Positions 45,121 through 57,332 of a stretch of DNA of 64,000 bases are shown here, in pieces. The stretch is taken from the NCBI GenBank assembly GCA_015178975.1, contig WHVD01000112.1, positions 186,001-250,000 of the forward strand, given 5' to 3'. Source of the stretch: Hysterangium stoloniferum. Taxonomy: Eukaryota > Basidiomycota > Agaricomycetes > Hysterangiales > Hysterangiaceae. The notes under the pieces were generated by a model. The model ran no database searches. It saw only the letters and a list, made by a program, of their open reading frames with translations, and was not told where the DNA came from. The translations under genes and the position numbers were made by a program. Numbering within the stretch: position 1 is the first letter of the stretch; each line of letters opens with the position of its first letter.

Positions 45121-46239
45121 CTGAGATTTGTAGAGAGTTTCAAATAGGGTCTACATATAACAAATAGCATTACTACCAATTAAGAATTAGTATGCTAATG
45201 TAACAAATAGACTAAGTTGTGTACCTTAATCAATATGATGGGGAAAATTGAGTGAGGTACATATGAAAGATAAAAAGGGGGTAATTATAGGAGACAAAAA
45301 ACAATTGAAGTAAAGATTAAGTGGTGGTAAGATGTAGAACAAAGGATGGTTGATAGTAAAATGTTAAGTCAAACAAAGAAGGTTGATAAATGATGTGATA
45401 CATGATCAAGGGTTTTCTTATTATTCTCAGGGACACTCCAACCCCACTACTCTCTCGGATACATTTCACAACAAGTTCACACGTGGCTGCACAAAAGCTA
45501 TGGTTTTTTTCTCTCTCAGTACTCAATCTATTAGCTGTTTTCATCTGCTGCAGATATTAGTCTTACAGTGTTCAACTGGTCTATCTGTGGAACTACTACA
45601 CCATTGAAACAGTTCTAACTAAATGAGCATGTCATACAAGCAAGGAAGAAATGTTGTTCTATTGGAAACAAGGGTTTGTTTTTCACTAACACTTTTTATA
45701 TATTATCTTACTGCCACAGAGACTATATAGATCATGGCTGGAATTCTGAATTATTGTAATGGAGTACACCAGAAAGTGCTCTATAAGCTAATGAAGAATA
45801 TGTCAAGAGAAGGAAACATCATTCTAATAGTAATAGGAATCCATCTTACTACAATAATTTACATATATTTTACACAACTAAATAAGATTATGATACAGAT
45901 CATCACAAAATTATATTGTTTATAACAGAACCTTCTGTGCATTCATCCCTCAGATAGTAATTATTCTAGCTGTTATGCAGTTGTTATTTGAATCACACAA
46001 TTTTTGGTTTGGCTGTGATTTGCCATGTTTCAATAGTGCAACAGTTGAATAGTATAGGATGTATTTGCTGCAAAGGAAAACAGCTAATAGATTGAGCGAT
46101 AAGGGGGAATAAACCACTACTTTGTGCAAACCTCATGTAAAGTACATATACATCTGGAGAATAATGAAAAGAGAAGAATGATAAGAGCCTATTACCACCT
46201 TACAGTGTATGTTGTGTCAATACCCTACACATTCCAGGT
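45121..46239. other. AT-rich spacer with a 35-bp inverted repeat pair
   Basis: CTCAATCTATTAGCTGTTTT at 45522 is mirrored near 46096. The outer sequence resembles the solo LTR at 54643-54887 (a GGGGAATAAACCACTACT-type word near 46107). This may be two degraded LTR ends in opposite orientation. No gene is seen. Confidence 0.45.
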
Positions 46240-46505
46240 AATTGGGGTATTGGGAGTTGATTGAAGGGACTGGGATTGGGATTGGGAGCATTTCAAGTGG
46301 GGGGGGGATGTGTGAAGGAGTTGGGCAGAGAGATTGGGTTGGATTATTTTCCAAACCCAGTTCTTATGCTCTCCTCTAATCATTGTGATATATTTTCCAA
46401 ATTACCCCAGTTCTCCTCCAAAATCTCTTCCAGTCCTTCCCATTCTTCCAATCCAATTTTTCCAATCCCCCCAATCTTCCCAATCTTCCCAATCCCCATG
46501 AGGTT
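46240..46505. repeat. G-rich then C-rich block, second copy
   Basis: GGGATTGGGATTGGGAGC on the left and CCAATCCCCCCAATCTTCCC on the right, with a run of nine G near 46300. It resembles 42240-42600 and again precedes a 70-bp satellite array. Confidence 0.7.
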
Positions 46506-46509
46506 CCAC

Positions 46510-47075
46510 TCCATGTATATAATTATATTTCTGTGTATGTACACCAGAAATCTCAAGAATTACCTTTGTGTGAATACCCCTATAATCTGCATATCACGTG
46601 CTGTGTATCTACCCTAAAAGTCTCAAGAATCACTTCTGTGTGAGTACATTCATTTTCTGCATAGCATGTAGGATGTATCTACCCCAGGAACCTTAAAAGT
46701 TACTTCAGTGTGGGCACCCATATAGTCTGTATATCAAGTTCTGTGTATGTACACTAGAAATCTAAAGAAGTACCTTTATGTGAATACTCCTATAATCTGC
46801 ATACCAATTGCTGTGTATCTACCCTAAAACTCTCAAGAATCACCTCTGTGTGAGCACATCCATTTTCTGCATAGCATGTAGGATGTATTTACCAGAAATC
46901 TTAAGAATCACCTCAATGTGGATCCATATAGTCTGTATATCATGATTTGTGTATATACACCCAGAATCCTAGGAATCACCTCTGTGTGAATACTGCTATA
47001 AGCTGCATATTACATACTACGTGTCTACCCTAAGAATCCCAGGAATCACAGATGTGTGAGCTCCCTATATACTGA
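46510..47075. repeat. 70-bp satellite array 2
   Basis: About eight units of the same satellite as array 1, ending in CTCCCTATATACTGACC and a stretch shared with the end of the array near 59060. Confidence 0.85.
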
Positions 47076-47129
47076 CCCCATTTCCATCAGTTAATACACA
47101 GAATCTTAAGATGCCTTATTGACATGTGG

Positions 47130-47670
47130 TGTACGAAGACATGAGTATTTCAAATGTATTCAATGATTGAGGCTGAGCTATCCATACCTCATTCAATCAA
47201 TGCTCTGTTGAATTAGTCTGCCACGTCCTGCCAGAGTTTAATTCTGGGGCAGGAACCCATCAAGCTGAGATGCTGTGAGACCATTCCCCAGTCTGCAGTA
47301 TGACTGAGATACGGGGTGAGGCAGGATGTGGTGTTTGTGGACTCCCTGGCATCCCAACCAAGTCAGGGGGTGATGGTAATTTGTCTCTCCTTGGCAATGA
47401 AACATCCAGTTTGTCAACAGTCGTGCAGAGAGAATTAAAATCAAGCCAGCTCTTGCTTGAATAATGGCCATCTGTATTCAATTCTATCATAATCCCACCA
47501 CATGATTTCTAGTTTAAAAAATATTTTATCACCCGAATGAGGACTGTATTCCTCAGGTGAGTTTGCTATATTAAGGGGCTTGCATCTTCCGAAAGGTCTG
47601 AGGAAAGCAAGAAAGATGACTATAGTTGACCTGTCCGATTCAATATCCAAGAGGAGTTCAGCCCAATTTT
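47130..47670 (-). pseudogene. Family M subfamily 2 fragment
   Basis: The minus frame reads FGRCKPLNIANSPEEYSPHS, then KIFFKLEIMWWDYDRIEYRW, and further on CQGETNYHHPLT and TGEWSHSISA. It is about as far from copy B as 27260-27800, and the two match each other well. It abuts the gypsy RT fossil at about 47670. Confidence 0.6.
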
Positions 47671-48967
47671 TCACCAGGGCTGGTCATCGAATGTGAATAC
47701 ATTTTGTTCTCTGTCTTGCTCAGTGAACTGTTTGCTGTGATGCTCCAGGCCCATACTATTCATCCATTGAGACTTAGAGGGTCTGGTAAAACCTATGGAC
47801 AAATGTTCATCCAGGAAATCATGGATTGTGGAAAGTTCCGTGGATGAAAGTGGGTAAATATGTCCAAGGGGTGGCTGAGTGCCTTCTTCAAGGTCGATTT
47901 TTAAGTCATACTCTTTGTGGGGTGGAAGCTGGTCAGCTTTTTGCTTACTAAAAACATCCACGAAGTCATGATATTTCTCCGGGACACCTTCTAGATTGGC
48001 AGTTTGCTCAGACGCAGATACCGGAGTTGAGAAACAACCAGTTGCTTCATCAATTTTCAAATTGATAGTGAATGCCTGGGACCCATCCATTTTTGTAGCC
48101 CTAATAAATGCTGCAGCATTAATGAGAGAAATATATGGAGGTGCCATGGGGTCTGGGGAAGCCATGGGTGCCATAGGGATCACAGGTGTCCTTGAGACTG
48201 CATGTGCTGGGAAGGCCATGGGTGAGGCCGTGTCAGGTACAGTTTTCTCGGAAGCCACGGGTGTCTGGAAAGTTATGCTGTTTGCTACCCAGTCAATCAA
48301 CGGATTGTAGCAGGTAAGCCAGTTATGTCCTAGGACAACTGAGCAACTTGAGTCTAACTGGGTCACATAGAAAGTGACCAACTGAGATGTACCACATGGG
48401 AAACAGATGGATAAATTGCAAGCTCTTGGGTGATAACTGAATTGCTTGTGCCATTGAAAAGTCGGAGGCCGACAGGGTTTATCGGATAAGTTGACAACAG
48501 ATTATTTTGTGTGAATTTTGTATCTAAAAAACAATGAGTCGAGCCAGAATCTATGAGTGCTGAAAAAACGAATTTCAGAATCATATTAGACATAAGTTTA
48601 ATAAAAAATGAGTCAGCATGCAAAAGAGTGGATGCATTGAGACAGGTAAACTCATGAATGCACAGAGAGGTAATGCAACACCCAACCTGCATGGAGTCCA
48701 TGGGGTTGGGTTGCTCACTCTTTTTTTGAGTCAGAAGCTGGTTTGTCCTTTGACAGGGATTCCATGGAGGAAGTCTTGGCTGTTTGACCTTTTGCAGAGT
48801 TTGCTTTCACCAATGGACATTCTGGAACTCAATGACAGAGTTTTCCACACAAGAGACAAAGGTTATTGTCCATATGATGTTGTCTTTCTTGTGGGGTCAA
48901 TTTGCCATTGGGTCCAAGTTTGCCTGTAAGGTCAGGTTTTCCAGTTTGCTTGCTGGACTGTTGACCT

Positions 48968-49005
<38 letters not shown>

Positions 49006-49977
49006 AGAAGACTTTTTATTGTTATTCTTGTCAGATTTCATGGAGTTTTGGTTGCTGGTTGACAAGTTGTTGTTGTTGGTTTTATTGGCCATGGACTTGT
49101 TAACTTTGTCTGTGGAGGTTTTGCGGGCAACTTCCGCATGACATTCCCAATAGCGTGCATCTGCATTTTGAGCCTTGCGGTGCATACGGGACTGTGTTTT
49201 TGGCTTGCCATCTTCTCCTTTTGAGACTTCATGTTTAAGGCAGGAGGGCAGACTGGCATAGAACTGGTGGCAGAGAGTGGGATCACCCCACTGACAATGA
49301 GCTGCAAGATTGTTGAATTGGACAATATAGTCCATGATGTGCTCTGCGTCCTTCATATAAAGATTAGTGAGACTATTCTCAGCTTCTCTGGTCAGGTCAT
49401 ATGGGCCAAAGTTGGTTTCTAGCTCCTCAACAAAAGCATCCCAATCTTTGAGCCAAAGTGGCTCTTCCTTGGAAAGTCCACTAAAAGCCAGTTTGAACCA
49501 TTTCAATGCAGATCCTGAGAGGTATGAAAGTGCATAATTGACTTTTCAGGAGTCTGTGGAGAATGTGGCGGATTGATCATGGAAATTGAAGTGACATTCC
49601 ATGAGGAAAGTGGAAGGTTTGTTTGGGTTGGAACCCGTGAAGGGTTCTGGAGCATTGACTTTTGACTGCGCCGAGCATGTGATACATCAATCTCTCTAAA
49701 GTGATTGCCAACAACTCAGAGGTAGGGTCCGAAAGTGTGGTTGATCATTAGATGGGGGATTTTCAACACCTTTGCCCTTGTCGGGAGCCACGGACTTGTC
49801 CTTGTTCTCAGATTTGTCTGGGTTTTCTGGGACTTCTTCAATACAGGCTTCTTCCGTGACGCCTGGCTGGTTTGTGAGTGTCTGGCTGGTATACAAAGTG
49901 AGTGGGGAATGAAGAGTCAACAGTCCAGGTAATGATTCCTGTATGTGTGGTTTTCTTCTTGGTGGCATATTGAACAA
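47671..49977 (-). mobile_element. Ty3/gypsy fossil: gag, protease and start of reverse transcriptase
   Basis: In minus-strand order: gag start (49977, MPPRRKPHIQESLPGLL), gag core (49506 on, with WLKDWDAFVEELETNFGPYD), a poly-asparagine tract encoded by a TTG/GTT microsatellite (48968-49003), and a zinc-knuckle-like NNLCLLCGK. Then an aspartic protease with ALIDSGSTHCFLDTKF (48560-48530), and the approach to reverse transcriptase with FVDVFSKQKADQLPPHKEYD and GFTRPSKSQW. Most of pol and the 3' LTR are absent. It has several breaks. Confidence 0.9.
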
Positions 49978-50002
49978 TCTGTGAGTCTTAGTCAGAAAAT
50001 AC

Positions 50003-50757
50003 TGTTAAGTTGCATGCATGGAGCTTATTGGAGGGTTTCTGGAGAAACCTGTGGGAAAGCCTGTAGGACTTGGCTTCAGCTTATAGGCTGCACCCTCACA
50101 AGATCACCCTATCCAATTTCAAATGGGTGGATGGGAATCCCGGGGAGTCCAGGAGGGGTTCGTGGGTTGAGAGGTCAGGGGGGTTGAGATGAATAGGTCA
50201 GAGGTTGAGTGATAGATGGGTTGGTGCCTGTGGGCTCCGATGAGTAAGAGTGGTGTGTTTCAAAGAGGAGAATAGAGCGGAAAATATACTAAGATTACTG
50301 GGGAGAACCTAAGCTGATTTTCTGACTGGATTGTATGTACAACATCTGTCAGAGTATATAGACTGTGGAATGAATAACATGCCAAATCCAGTAATAATGA
50401 AAACTAAACTAGCAAACATGAAACAAGATAAATAACTACCAAACTTGGTGTTAGGAATGGAATGGAACAGAGTAGAGTCTGAATTGTGACAGGTCATAAA
50501 ACCATAATGGGAATGGGGCTGAGTTAGAGAGCTGTCGGGTTTTCCGAGAGAGGTCCAGTGACTGGTGTGTGGGACAGGGTCAGAGATAGACAGGAACAGA
50601 GTCCAGCAGGTATTCCAGTGACTGATACATGGAGTAATGAAGGTTGAGTGTGGACAGGTCTGACATACAGAGTCCAACAGGTATTCCTGTAAACTGATAA
50701 TTGGTGCATGTAGAGTGCAGGTGCATATAAGTTAGTGCCTGGAGTCTGGTGGGATTT
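50003..50757 (-). mobile_element. 5' LTR (family E) of the gypsy fossil
   Basis: Begins TGTTAAGTTGCATGC (plus strand) 25 bp beyond the gag start and otherwise matches the solo LTRs at 32027-32844 and 55901-56720. Its far end is cut at about 50757, where another gypsy fragment starts on the opposite strand. This links family-E solo LTRs to this gag. Confidence 0.8.
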
Positions 50758-51513
50758 CTACCTTTTGATGTTGTTGAAGCTACTTACCTTGTGCTGAAAA
50801 TTGACACCCTCTTCCAATCAGCAAACCTGTCGCCCTCCATGCTCGACAACTTGAAAAATGACCAGTGGATCTTGCTGCTATCAAAGAACAAGTCCTGAAG
50901 TCCCATTCTGCATCTATCACCAAGTTTAAGAAAGACCATGAACACCTCATAGTTGACTATGATTTTAAGGAAGGCTCACTTGTGCTGGTAAGGAACTCAT
51001 GTGTTGACACAGAATTATCACACAAAACAAAACCATGCTACTTGGGTCCACTTATTGTTGTTCATCAGACTCAAAACAGGGCCTATATCTTAGCTGAGCT
51101 GGATGGCACAGTTAGCAAACAACCCTATGCTGCATTCTGCCTTATTCCATACTACCCAGGCTCTCATACAATCATCCCAGTTGCTTTACTTGTCGATCCC
51201 AAGGATATTCTATACAATGATGTTTGCAATTCAAACAAGTAGACTCACCCTTACACTCACCACATCTGTCCATCCCTCAGCACACTTATCACATCTGCAA
51301 TAACATCCACTACTCTGCAAGATCCCTTTCAATGTCTGGCTCTTCACTTGGGTGTGAACTTGCATCTGTTCTATTGTCTCATTGGGTGCCACATCCTTTG
51401 CATCTCCAATCAATGTCCTCCACACTTCAATGCATAATCAGAGCAGTTCCATTGTCACAGCAACATAACATGGAGATCAACTGGGGGCAGTTGATATTTG
51501 AGTGCCTGGGAGG
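50758..51513 (+). mobile_element. Second gypsy fossil: integrase C-terminal end
   Basis: The plus frame (50865-51242) has DYDFKEGSLVLVRNSCVDTE, KTKPCYLGPLIVVHQTQNRA and YILAELDGTVSKQPYAAFCL. This is the end of Ty3/gypsy pol as found in mushroom elements. A purine-rich stretch, GTGCCTGGGAGG, immediately before the LTR at 51514 would be the polypurine tract. The upstream part is missing. Confidence 0.85.
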
Positions 51514-51743
51514 TGTAAGGGAATGAGACTCCCTACACAGCAACCTTGTCATCAATATCTGAAATGTCAGATGTCTATTATCAAGCATTCACATAGATCG
51601 TACCACTTGCATAGATCGTACCATTCACCTAGATCATGCCACTTTCAGTTTCTTTTTTATGTATATAAGGCTCTCAAAAGTCCTCAAAAAGCAAGAAACT
51701 AGTTCGTACACATCTTCCCCCATTAAGATACTTTGCACTTACA
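51514..51743 (+). mobile_element. 3' LTR of the second gypsy fossil (family F)
   Basis: Begins TGTAAGGGAATGAGACTCCC right after the putative polypurine tract. It ends in a TTACA near 51743 (51760 is an alternative). The starting words match, in reverse complement, the end of the solo LTR at 54643-54887. Confidence 0.65.
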
Positions 51744-51769
51744 GTACAAAGTACCTTACAGTGTGTAGC

Positions 51770-52529
51770 TGGGCTCTCCATGATGAATCTCTCCCATTGC
51801 ATGAACATGAGGGCAACAAGGTTGTCAAAACTGATGTCCTCAAGGTCAAAATCTGGAATGGCCATGATGCAAAGGACGAGCATGGGGTGGGCATGGAAAA
51901 GGAGTTGGTACTTGTAGATGGCAACCATGATAATGTTGGGTCCCAACACATTGCAAGCATCTGCACTTAAGGGTGGCAGCATATTCCAAAAATGGTAGGC
52001 AATTTTGCACACACAGAAAAAATATATGGAGGGCAACCATCTTGTAGCCCTTGGGCATGAAACAATTCTCAATCTGTTTCTCAAAGGTTTCCCATGGCTC
52101 CAGCCTCAGGAACTCCATGTGACCAGCATTCCACCAGGCAGCCATGGTCGGCTCCTGCATATTGGTGCCCATAAGTCAGATTTTCATCTCAAAGGTGAGG
52201 TCCAGGGCCTTTTCAGTCTTTGTGGAGGTGTAGATGGAAAACCCATCCTCACATTGGCCAAGCCAACCCTCAATCGCAGTTGGTGTGAGGGGGCCAGTGA
52301 AGGAGATGACAATCTTGGTTGCCATTGCTGGTGAGCTCAAACTGTCATCTTCATCTAAATTAGGAAGGGGGTGTGGCAAGGGAAGATGACTCGTTGTTGG
52401 AAATGACAAAGGACTGTGGACTGTGAGGGAATGAGAATGTGCAGTGTGGCGAGTAAACTGAGGTGCTGTGGTGTTGTCCAGAATGTGGTATGCTGAAGGA
52501 GAGTAAGATAAAAGAATGGCCAATGTCAA
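51770..52529 (-). mobile_element. Retroelement gag-like fossil
   Basis: The minus strand encodes PLTPTAIEGWLGQCEDGFSI, then MQEPTMAAWWNAGHMEFLRL and FEKQIENCFMPKGYKMVALH, then HPMLVLCIMAIPDFDLEDIS. I recall this gag-like domain as frequent in mushroom retroelements, but cannot assign it to LINE or LTR type here. Frames are broken. No LTR belonging to it is obvious. Confidence 0.6.
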
Positions 52530-52835
52530 AAAAAAAGTGTAACCCTGTCATAAATTGGGATCACTGGCAGTCACACAAGTTGACAGGACCATGGTGTATT
52601 GTCTAGAACTGAGATGAGATACAGGATGTTGCAGCATACAGTAAGTTCTAAGGACTGGAAGACTTCCTAGCTATTTAAGTATGTGCCCCGAACATGTGTT
52701 GATGGAACAAGGGTGGAGGTGAACAAAAGGAAACAAGGTGCAGATGTGAACAAAGGGAAACAAAGCATGGAGGCAAACAAAAGGAAACAAGATAATGCAT
52801 AACACTGGGGTGCCGGGCTTACAGGAAGGTTCTCT
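52530..52835. other. Spacer with purine-rich short repeats
   Basis: Contains GAACAAAAGGAAACAAGG-type short repeats (52720-52800, about 26-29 bp spacing, three or four units). No gene is recognised. Confidence 0.4.
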
Positions 52836-54642
52836 AGACTGGTGTTGAATATATTCTGAGGACTACCCATTGCTGAAATCACATCTCATACACCAGCGAT
52901 AATAATTTCAATTGAATACCACTAGGACATTTCAAGAAGGTACTCCCACTGTTATTCTTGTGTCATTTGTTTGGGAGAACAGGAAGCTGAGCCAAATCAA
53001 TGGACAGCATCTTGATCAAGACACTTCTTCCCATTTCGTCAGCTTTTACCTTGGATATGAGAAAAGTAGCTTGAAGTCATGTCAGTCAGATGGGATCACT
53101 TGTCAACTCAGATCTGAAGAATACCCACGACGATCTGCTGCATGTGGAAGCCAAGCCACGAAAAATGTCATTTGTGCCGTATTTCAAAATTTCAGTCGCT
53201 AGCGTTACACTGTCCACTAGACGCCACGACAATTTATATTCCTTGCTATCCCAACATTTCCAGCGTTGGAGGACATGATTGCCCTGACAAAGGTCTTGTA
53301 CCATCAATTGGAGACACTTCTTATTCATGTCTCTTCGATACTGCCGCCACAGTTCAACCAAACGAAGAGGAGCCCAATAGCGTCGCCCTTGATTCAACTC
53401 ACTTTGCAGACAGGGTTGTAGATGTTACACAGTATATGATCTGAACCAATGTCAGAATGCATATAGTCACTTTGTATTTTGCCGCGAGCTGTCCTCATAC
53501 ATGTGTTGAATACATTTGGAAGCACTAGCCCTGCCTATACTAACATCCGAATCATGAGTGACACTTGTTTAAATAAGATAGCAGTGAACGTCTGAAAATG
53601 GTCTCCCCCATCCCCATTTCGAAGCATGTCTCGTTCAGCCTCATCATACCTTCAGTACAATGTTCAATCGCCAAGATCCATGATCTTAAACCAAGAACCT
53701 CCATATTGTGTGAGTCAATCTGTTGGGTGAATTCCTTACACTAATTCTCTTCCATTGAAAACTTGACAATACAGCTGCCATATGCCGATCAAATATCAGC
53801 GCGCATACAGTCACTTTTCGCCGCGACCACAAGCTCTGCATGTTGCATATGTTGATGCCTTCCATACATTGAATACACTTGGTGGGCACCACCCGTTGCT
53901 AGACTGACATTCTATTTATAAATGACAATAATTTTAAACAGAACGCGGACTTGATAGTTATATGAAGCTACATAATTTGACCCAATTTACAAGCGAAGAT
54001 AGTCACTTGTGATGTTCGCTGCAAGGCTCTCTAGATTGGTGTTGAATATATTCCGAGGACTACCCGTCGCTGAAATGACATCACATATACTAGTTATCAT
54101 AATTTCAATTGAATACCACTAGGGTATGTCAAAGAAGGCGCCCCCACCATTATTCGTCATTTGTTTGGGAAAACAGGAAGCCGGGTCGAGACACCCTTTT
54201 TCACATGTCACGAACTTTCACTTTGGATAGAAAAGAAGCTTGTGGTCATGTTAGGTGGAATTACATAAAAGTAAGCACTGCAGAATACGCATGACCTGCC
54301 GCGTGGAGTGGCCAATCCACGAGAAATATCATTTATGTTGTATTTCAATGTTCCAGTAGTTAACATCACACCACACGCCACGATAATGTATTTTCCTGGC
54401 TATGCGACATTTCCCCTACTGCTTACATTTGAGTTGACTCGAGTTCATTCCACCAATTGTCATGTTTATATTATTTCATTTAGAGTAGTAGCGAAACAGT
54501 CATTGAATTCAATCTAATATTAATGAAACCGTCGACTAGATATGTGGTGGGACTCTTGAACATTAGTGTTCCTTCCTATCCATAGTCCCAGGCCATTCCA
54601 TCAAAAGCAAGGCTGGTGAGTTAGTCGTCATAATGGTGATAG
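52836..54642 (+). repeat. Family M blocks C and D, two successive partial copies
   Basis: The end of a C block and a D block (52836-53275) are followed by a second C block (53275-54010), then D (54010-54640). The plus frame 53142-53444 keeps CPDKGLVPSIGDTS and EEEPNSVALDSTHF, which extends the E4 reading frame beyond its stop. The minus ORF 53686-53892 matches 4541-4945. N then begins but is split by the LTR at 54643. Confidence 0.55.
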
Positions 54643-54887
54643 TGTAAGACTAGTATCTGCTGCAGGTGCAGACAGACACTAGAATGAGTGATGGGGAATA
54701 AACCACTACTGTATTGAAATCCACATGTACATAATATATACTAATGGAGAACAATAGGATGTAAGCACAATAGGATGTGGACTACAATAGGATGTGGACT
54801 ACAATAGGATGTGGACTACCCTGGAGTGGGTAACAATGGAGACTCAATATTACCAAATCACAGTGTAGGGAGTCTCACTCCCTCACA
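54643..54887 (-). mobile_element. Solo LTR (family F) with ATAG flanks
   Basis: 245 bp from TGTAAGACTAG to CTCCCTCACA, flanked by ATAG at 54639-54642 and 54888-54891. It contains a short tandem repeat of AATAGGATGTGGACTAC (54765-54820). In reverse complement its start matches the LTR at 51514. It splits an N block. Confidence 0.75.
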
Positions 54888-54891
54888 ATAG

Positions 54892-55680
54892 TCAAGGAGA
54901 AACTGCAATAAGTCAGCTGTAACATTGGCAAAGACTCACAGTACTTCACAATCCTTAATATACCCTTGCGATCATCACATCAAACAGAGTTGCTATATCA
55001 TGCGGTGAAGAAATAATTGAGGTTACTCTCACTCAATCAACAATGGATCCATGGTCCACTCTGAAGGTCTAGTTCTTGTCAGAAATCAAGACCCTGATAG
55101 TACCCTAGAACACGAGTCTTTGTAAGGGACACATTGAGAGATAGAATGACTCACCTCAGTCTCATATATATGCATAATGGACTGAGGTGTGACATTATGC
55201 TAGGTACAATATATATACTAATGATAACAGTGGAAAGGGTTGTATGGCCACATTTCTGTTGCTACAGGAACAAAGGAGTTGTATGACTGAATGATCCTAT
55301 TTATCTAAATATAGTCATAGTGTTTTTGCAGTGTTATCCAACAGTTCTCACATCCAACTCCTTCCTATGCATTGACACCACACCTTTTACTGCCATGTCT
55401 GTATCATTTAATTCAAATGTGGTCTCAGTGTTGAAGAAACATTGTTGGCCTGGAGAAGGTCTTGCTCAATTTGGCATGATTTATTATCATTTCTCTTCAA
55501 TAATGCTGACCACTAGGAGAAGGATAGTGCTACTTCACTTTAATTGGTTTGCTTCATAGCTGGATTTGCAAGAGGTATAAAGATACATAGTTTGAATCCA
55601 CATACAGTGCCTCAAAAACCATTCCAATGTTTGGTACTTCAGACTTACATCATTGATAGCTCAGAGAATAAATATGCAAA
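54892..55680 (+). pseudogene. Family M block N with E4 paralogue, split by a solo LTR
   Basis: 54892-55076 matches N (GKDSQYFTILN type). After the LTR the frame 55344-55559 reads VLTSNSFLCIDTTPFTAMSV and VVSVLKKHCWPGEGLAQFGM. It aligns with 17590-17303 and with E4 plus its downstream frame. A C-like tail reaches about 55640. Confidence 0.5.
55077..55343. mobile_element. Solo LTR (family G) with 5-bp target duplication
   Basis: 267 bp from TGTCAGAAATC to TTATCCAACA, flanked by GTTCT at 55072-55076 and 55344-55348; the empty site is visible in reverse complement near 17482. A second, truncated member is at 58095-58389. Confidence 0.88.
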
Positions 55681-55683
55681 ATA

Positions 55684-57327
55684 TGTTAGGATACACACAC
55701 AGGGTGGGTCTCCAGAGAAACCCGCGGGATATCTGGTAGGACTTGGCTTCAGCTTATAGGCTGTGCCCTCGCTAGATCATGTTGTCCAATTTTGAACAGG
55801 CAGACGGGAATCCTGGGGAGTCTGGGCAGGGGTCATGGGTCGTAGGTCGTAAGTCGGAGGTCGTGGGTCGTGAGTCGAGATAGTCGAGAGAGATAGATGC
55901 TGTTAGGATACACACACAGGGCGGGTCTCGTGAGAAACCCACAGGATATCCGGTAGGACTTGGCTTCAGCTTATAGGCTGCACCCTCGCTAGATTGTGTC
56001 GTCCAATTTTGAACAGACAGATGGGAATCCCGGGGAGTCCAGGTGGGGTTTGTGGGTCGTAGGTCGTAGGTCGTGAGGTCGTGAGTCATGAGTCGAGGTA
56101 GTCAAGAGAGATAGATATGCCGGAGCCCATGGGCTCCAACTAGTGTGAGCAGTGTGATTAGAATAAGGTTTTATAGAGGAAAATCTATTAGATTACTGGG
56201 GGGAATCTAAGCTAATTTTCTGACTGGATTGTATGTACAACATCTGCCAGTTTATATAGACCATGGAGTGAATGACATACTAATCCGGTAATAATGAAAA
56301 CGAAACTAACAAAACATAAACGGGAATAGTAAACACCAAGTTTGGTGTTAGGAACGGGACGGAACAGAGCAGAGTCCGAATCGTGACAAAGTATAACCCA
56401 TAACAGGAAATGGAGCGGGAGCAGAGTCCTAATTGTGACAGGTCATTTGACTAAAATGGGAACGGGGCTCGAATAGAGTGGTGATGGGATTCTGAGTGGG
56501 ATCCGGTGACTGATGCGTGGGATGAAGATGGACATAGACAGAGACGGAGTCCGGGGGAGGTCCGGTTACTGATATGTGTCGTAATGAGGTTGAACGTAAC
56601 GAGTCTTGACGTGACGAAGTCCGGGTGGGAAATCCTATAAACAGACGATTGGTGCTTGTAGCGTGTGGGGGTGTACGGGTTAGTGCCCGGAGTCTGGCGG
56701 GATTTGTCCAGGTCGTAACAGATGCGCCGGAGCCCGTGGGCTCTGACTAGTGCAAGTGATGTGAATCAAGGAAGTGTTTAGAGCGGGAAAATGGATTAGA
56801 TTACTGGGGGGAATCTAAGCTAATTTTCTGACTGGATTGTATGTACAACATCTGCCAGTTTATATAGACTGTGGAGTGAATAACATACCAAATCCAGTAA
56901 TGATGAAATGAAACTAACAAAACATAAAATGGGAATAGTAAACACCAAATTGGTGTTAGGAATGGGATGGAATGGAGCGGAGTCCAAATTGTGACAAAGC
57001 ATAACCCATAACGGGAAATGGAGCGGGAGCGGAGTCCTAAACCGTGATAGGTCATTTGACTAAAATGGGAATGGGGCTTGATTAGAGTGGTGACGGGATT
57101 CTGAGCGGGATCCGGTGACTGGTGCGTGGGATGAAGATGGACATAGACAGAGACGGAGTCTGGGGGAAGTCCGGTGACTGATATGTGTCATAATGAGGTC
57201 GAACGTAACGAGTCTGGATGTAATGGAGTCTGGGTGGGAAATCCTATAAACAGACAATTGGTGCTTGTAGCGTGTGGGGGCGTACAGGTTAGTGCCCGGA
57301 GTTCAGCGGGATTGTCCAGTCATAACA
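55684..57327 (-). mobile_element. Solo LTR (family E) hosting another family-E LTR
   Basis: The outer LTR is 55684-55900 plus 56726-57327 (about 819 bp), flanked by AAATA at 55679-55683 and 57328-57332. The inner LTR is listed separately. Removing the inner one and one GATGC restores a normal family-E LTR. Confidence 0.9.
55901..56720 (-). mobile_element. Inner solo LTR (family E), nested
   Basis: 820 bp, TGTTAGGATAC to GGTCGTAACA, flanked by GATGC at 55896-55900 and 56721-56725. It sits inside the outer LTR of the same family and the same orientation, so it is the younger of the two. Confidence 0.9.
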
Positions 57328-57332
57328 AAATA

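Noticed and set aside
48968-49003. Poly-asparagine protein as a prion-like host gene
   Set aside because: The repeat is a trinucleotide microsatellite inside the gypsy gag fossil.
54639-54891. DNA transposon with 4-bp target duplication
   Set aside because: The TG/CA ends and the match to the LTR at 51514 favour a solo LTR, with one flank base probably changed.
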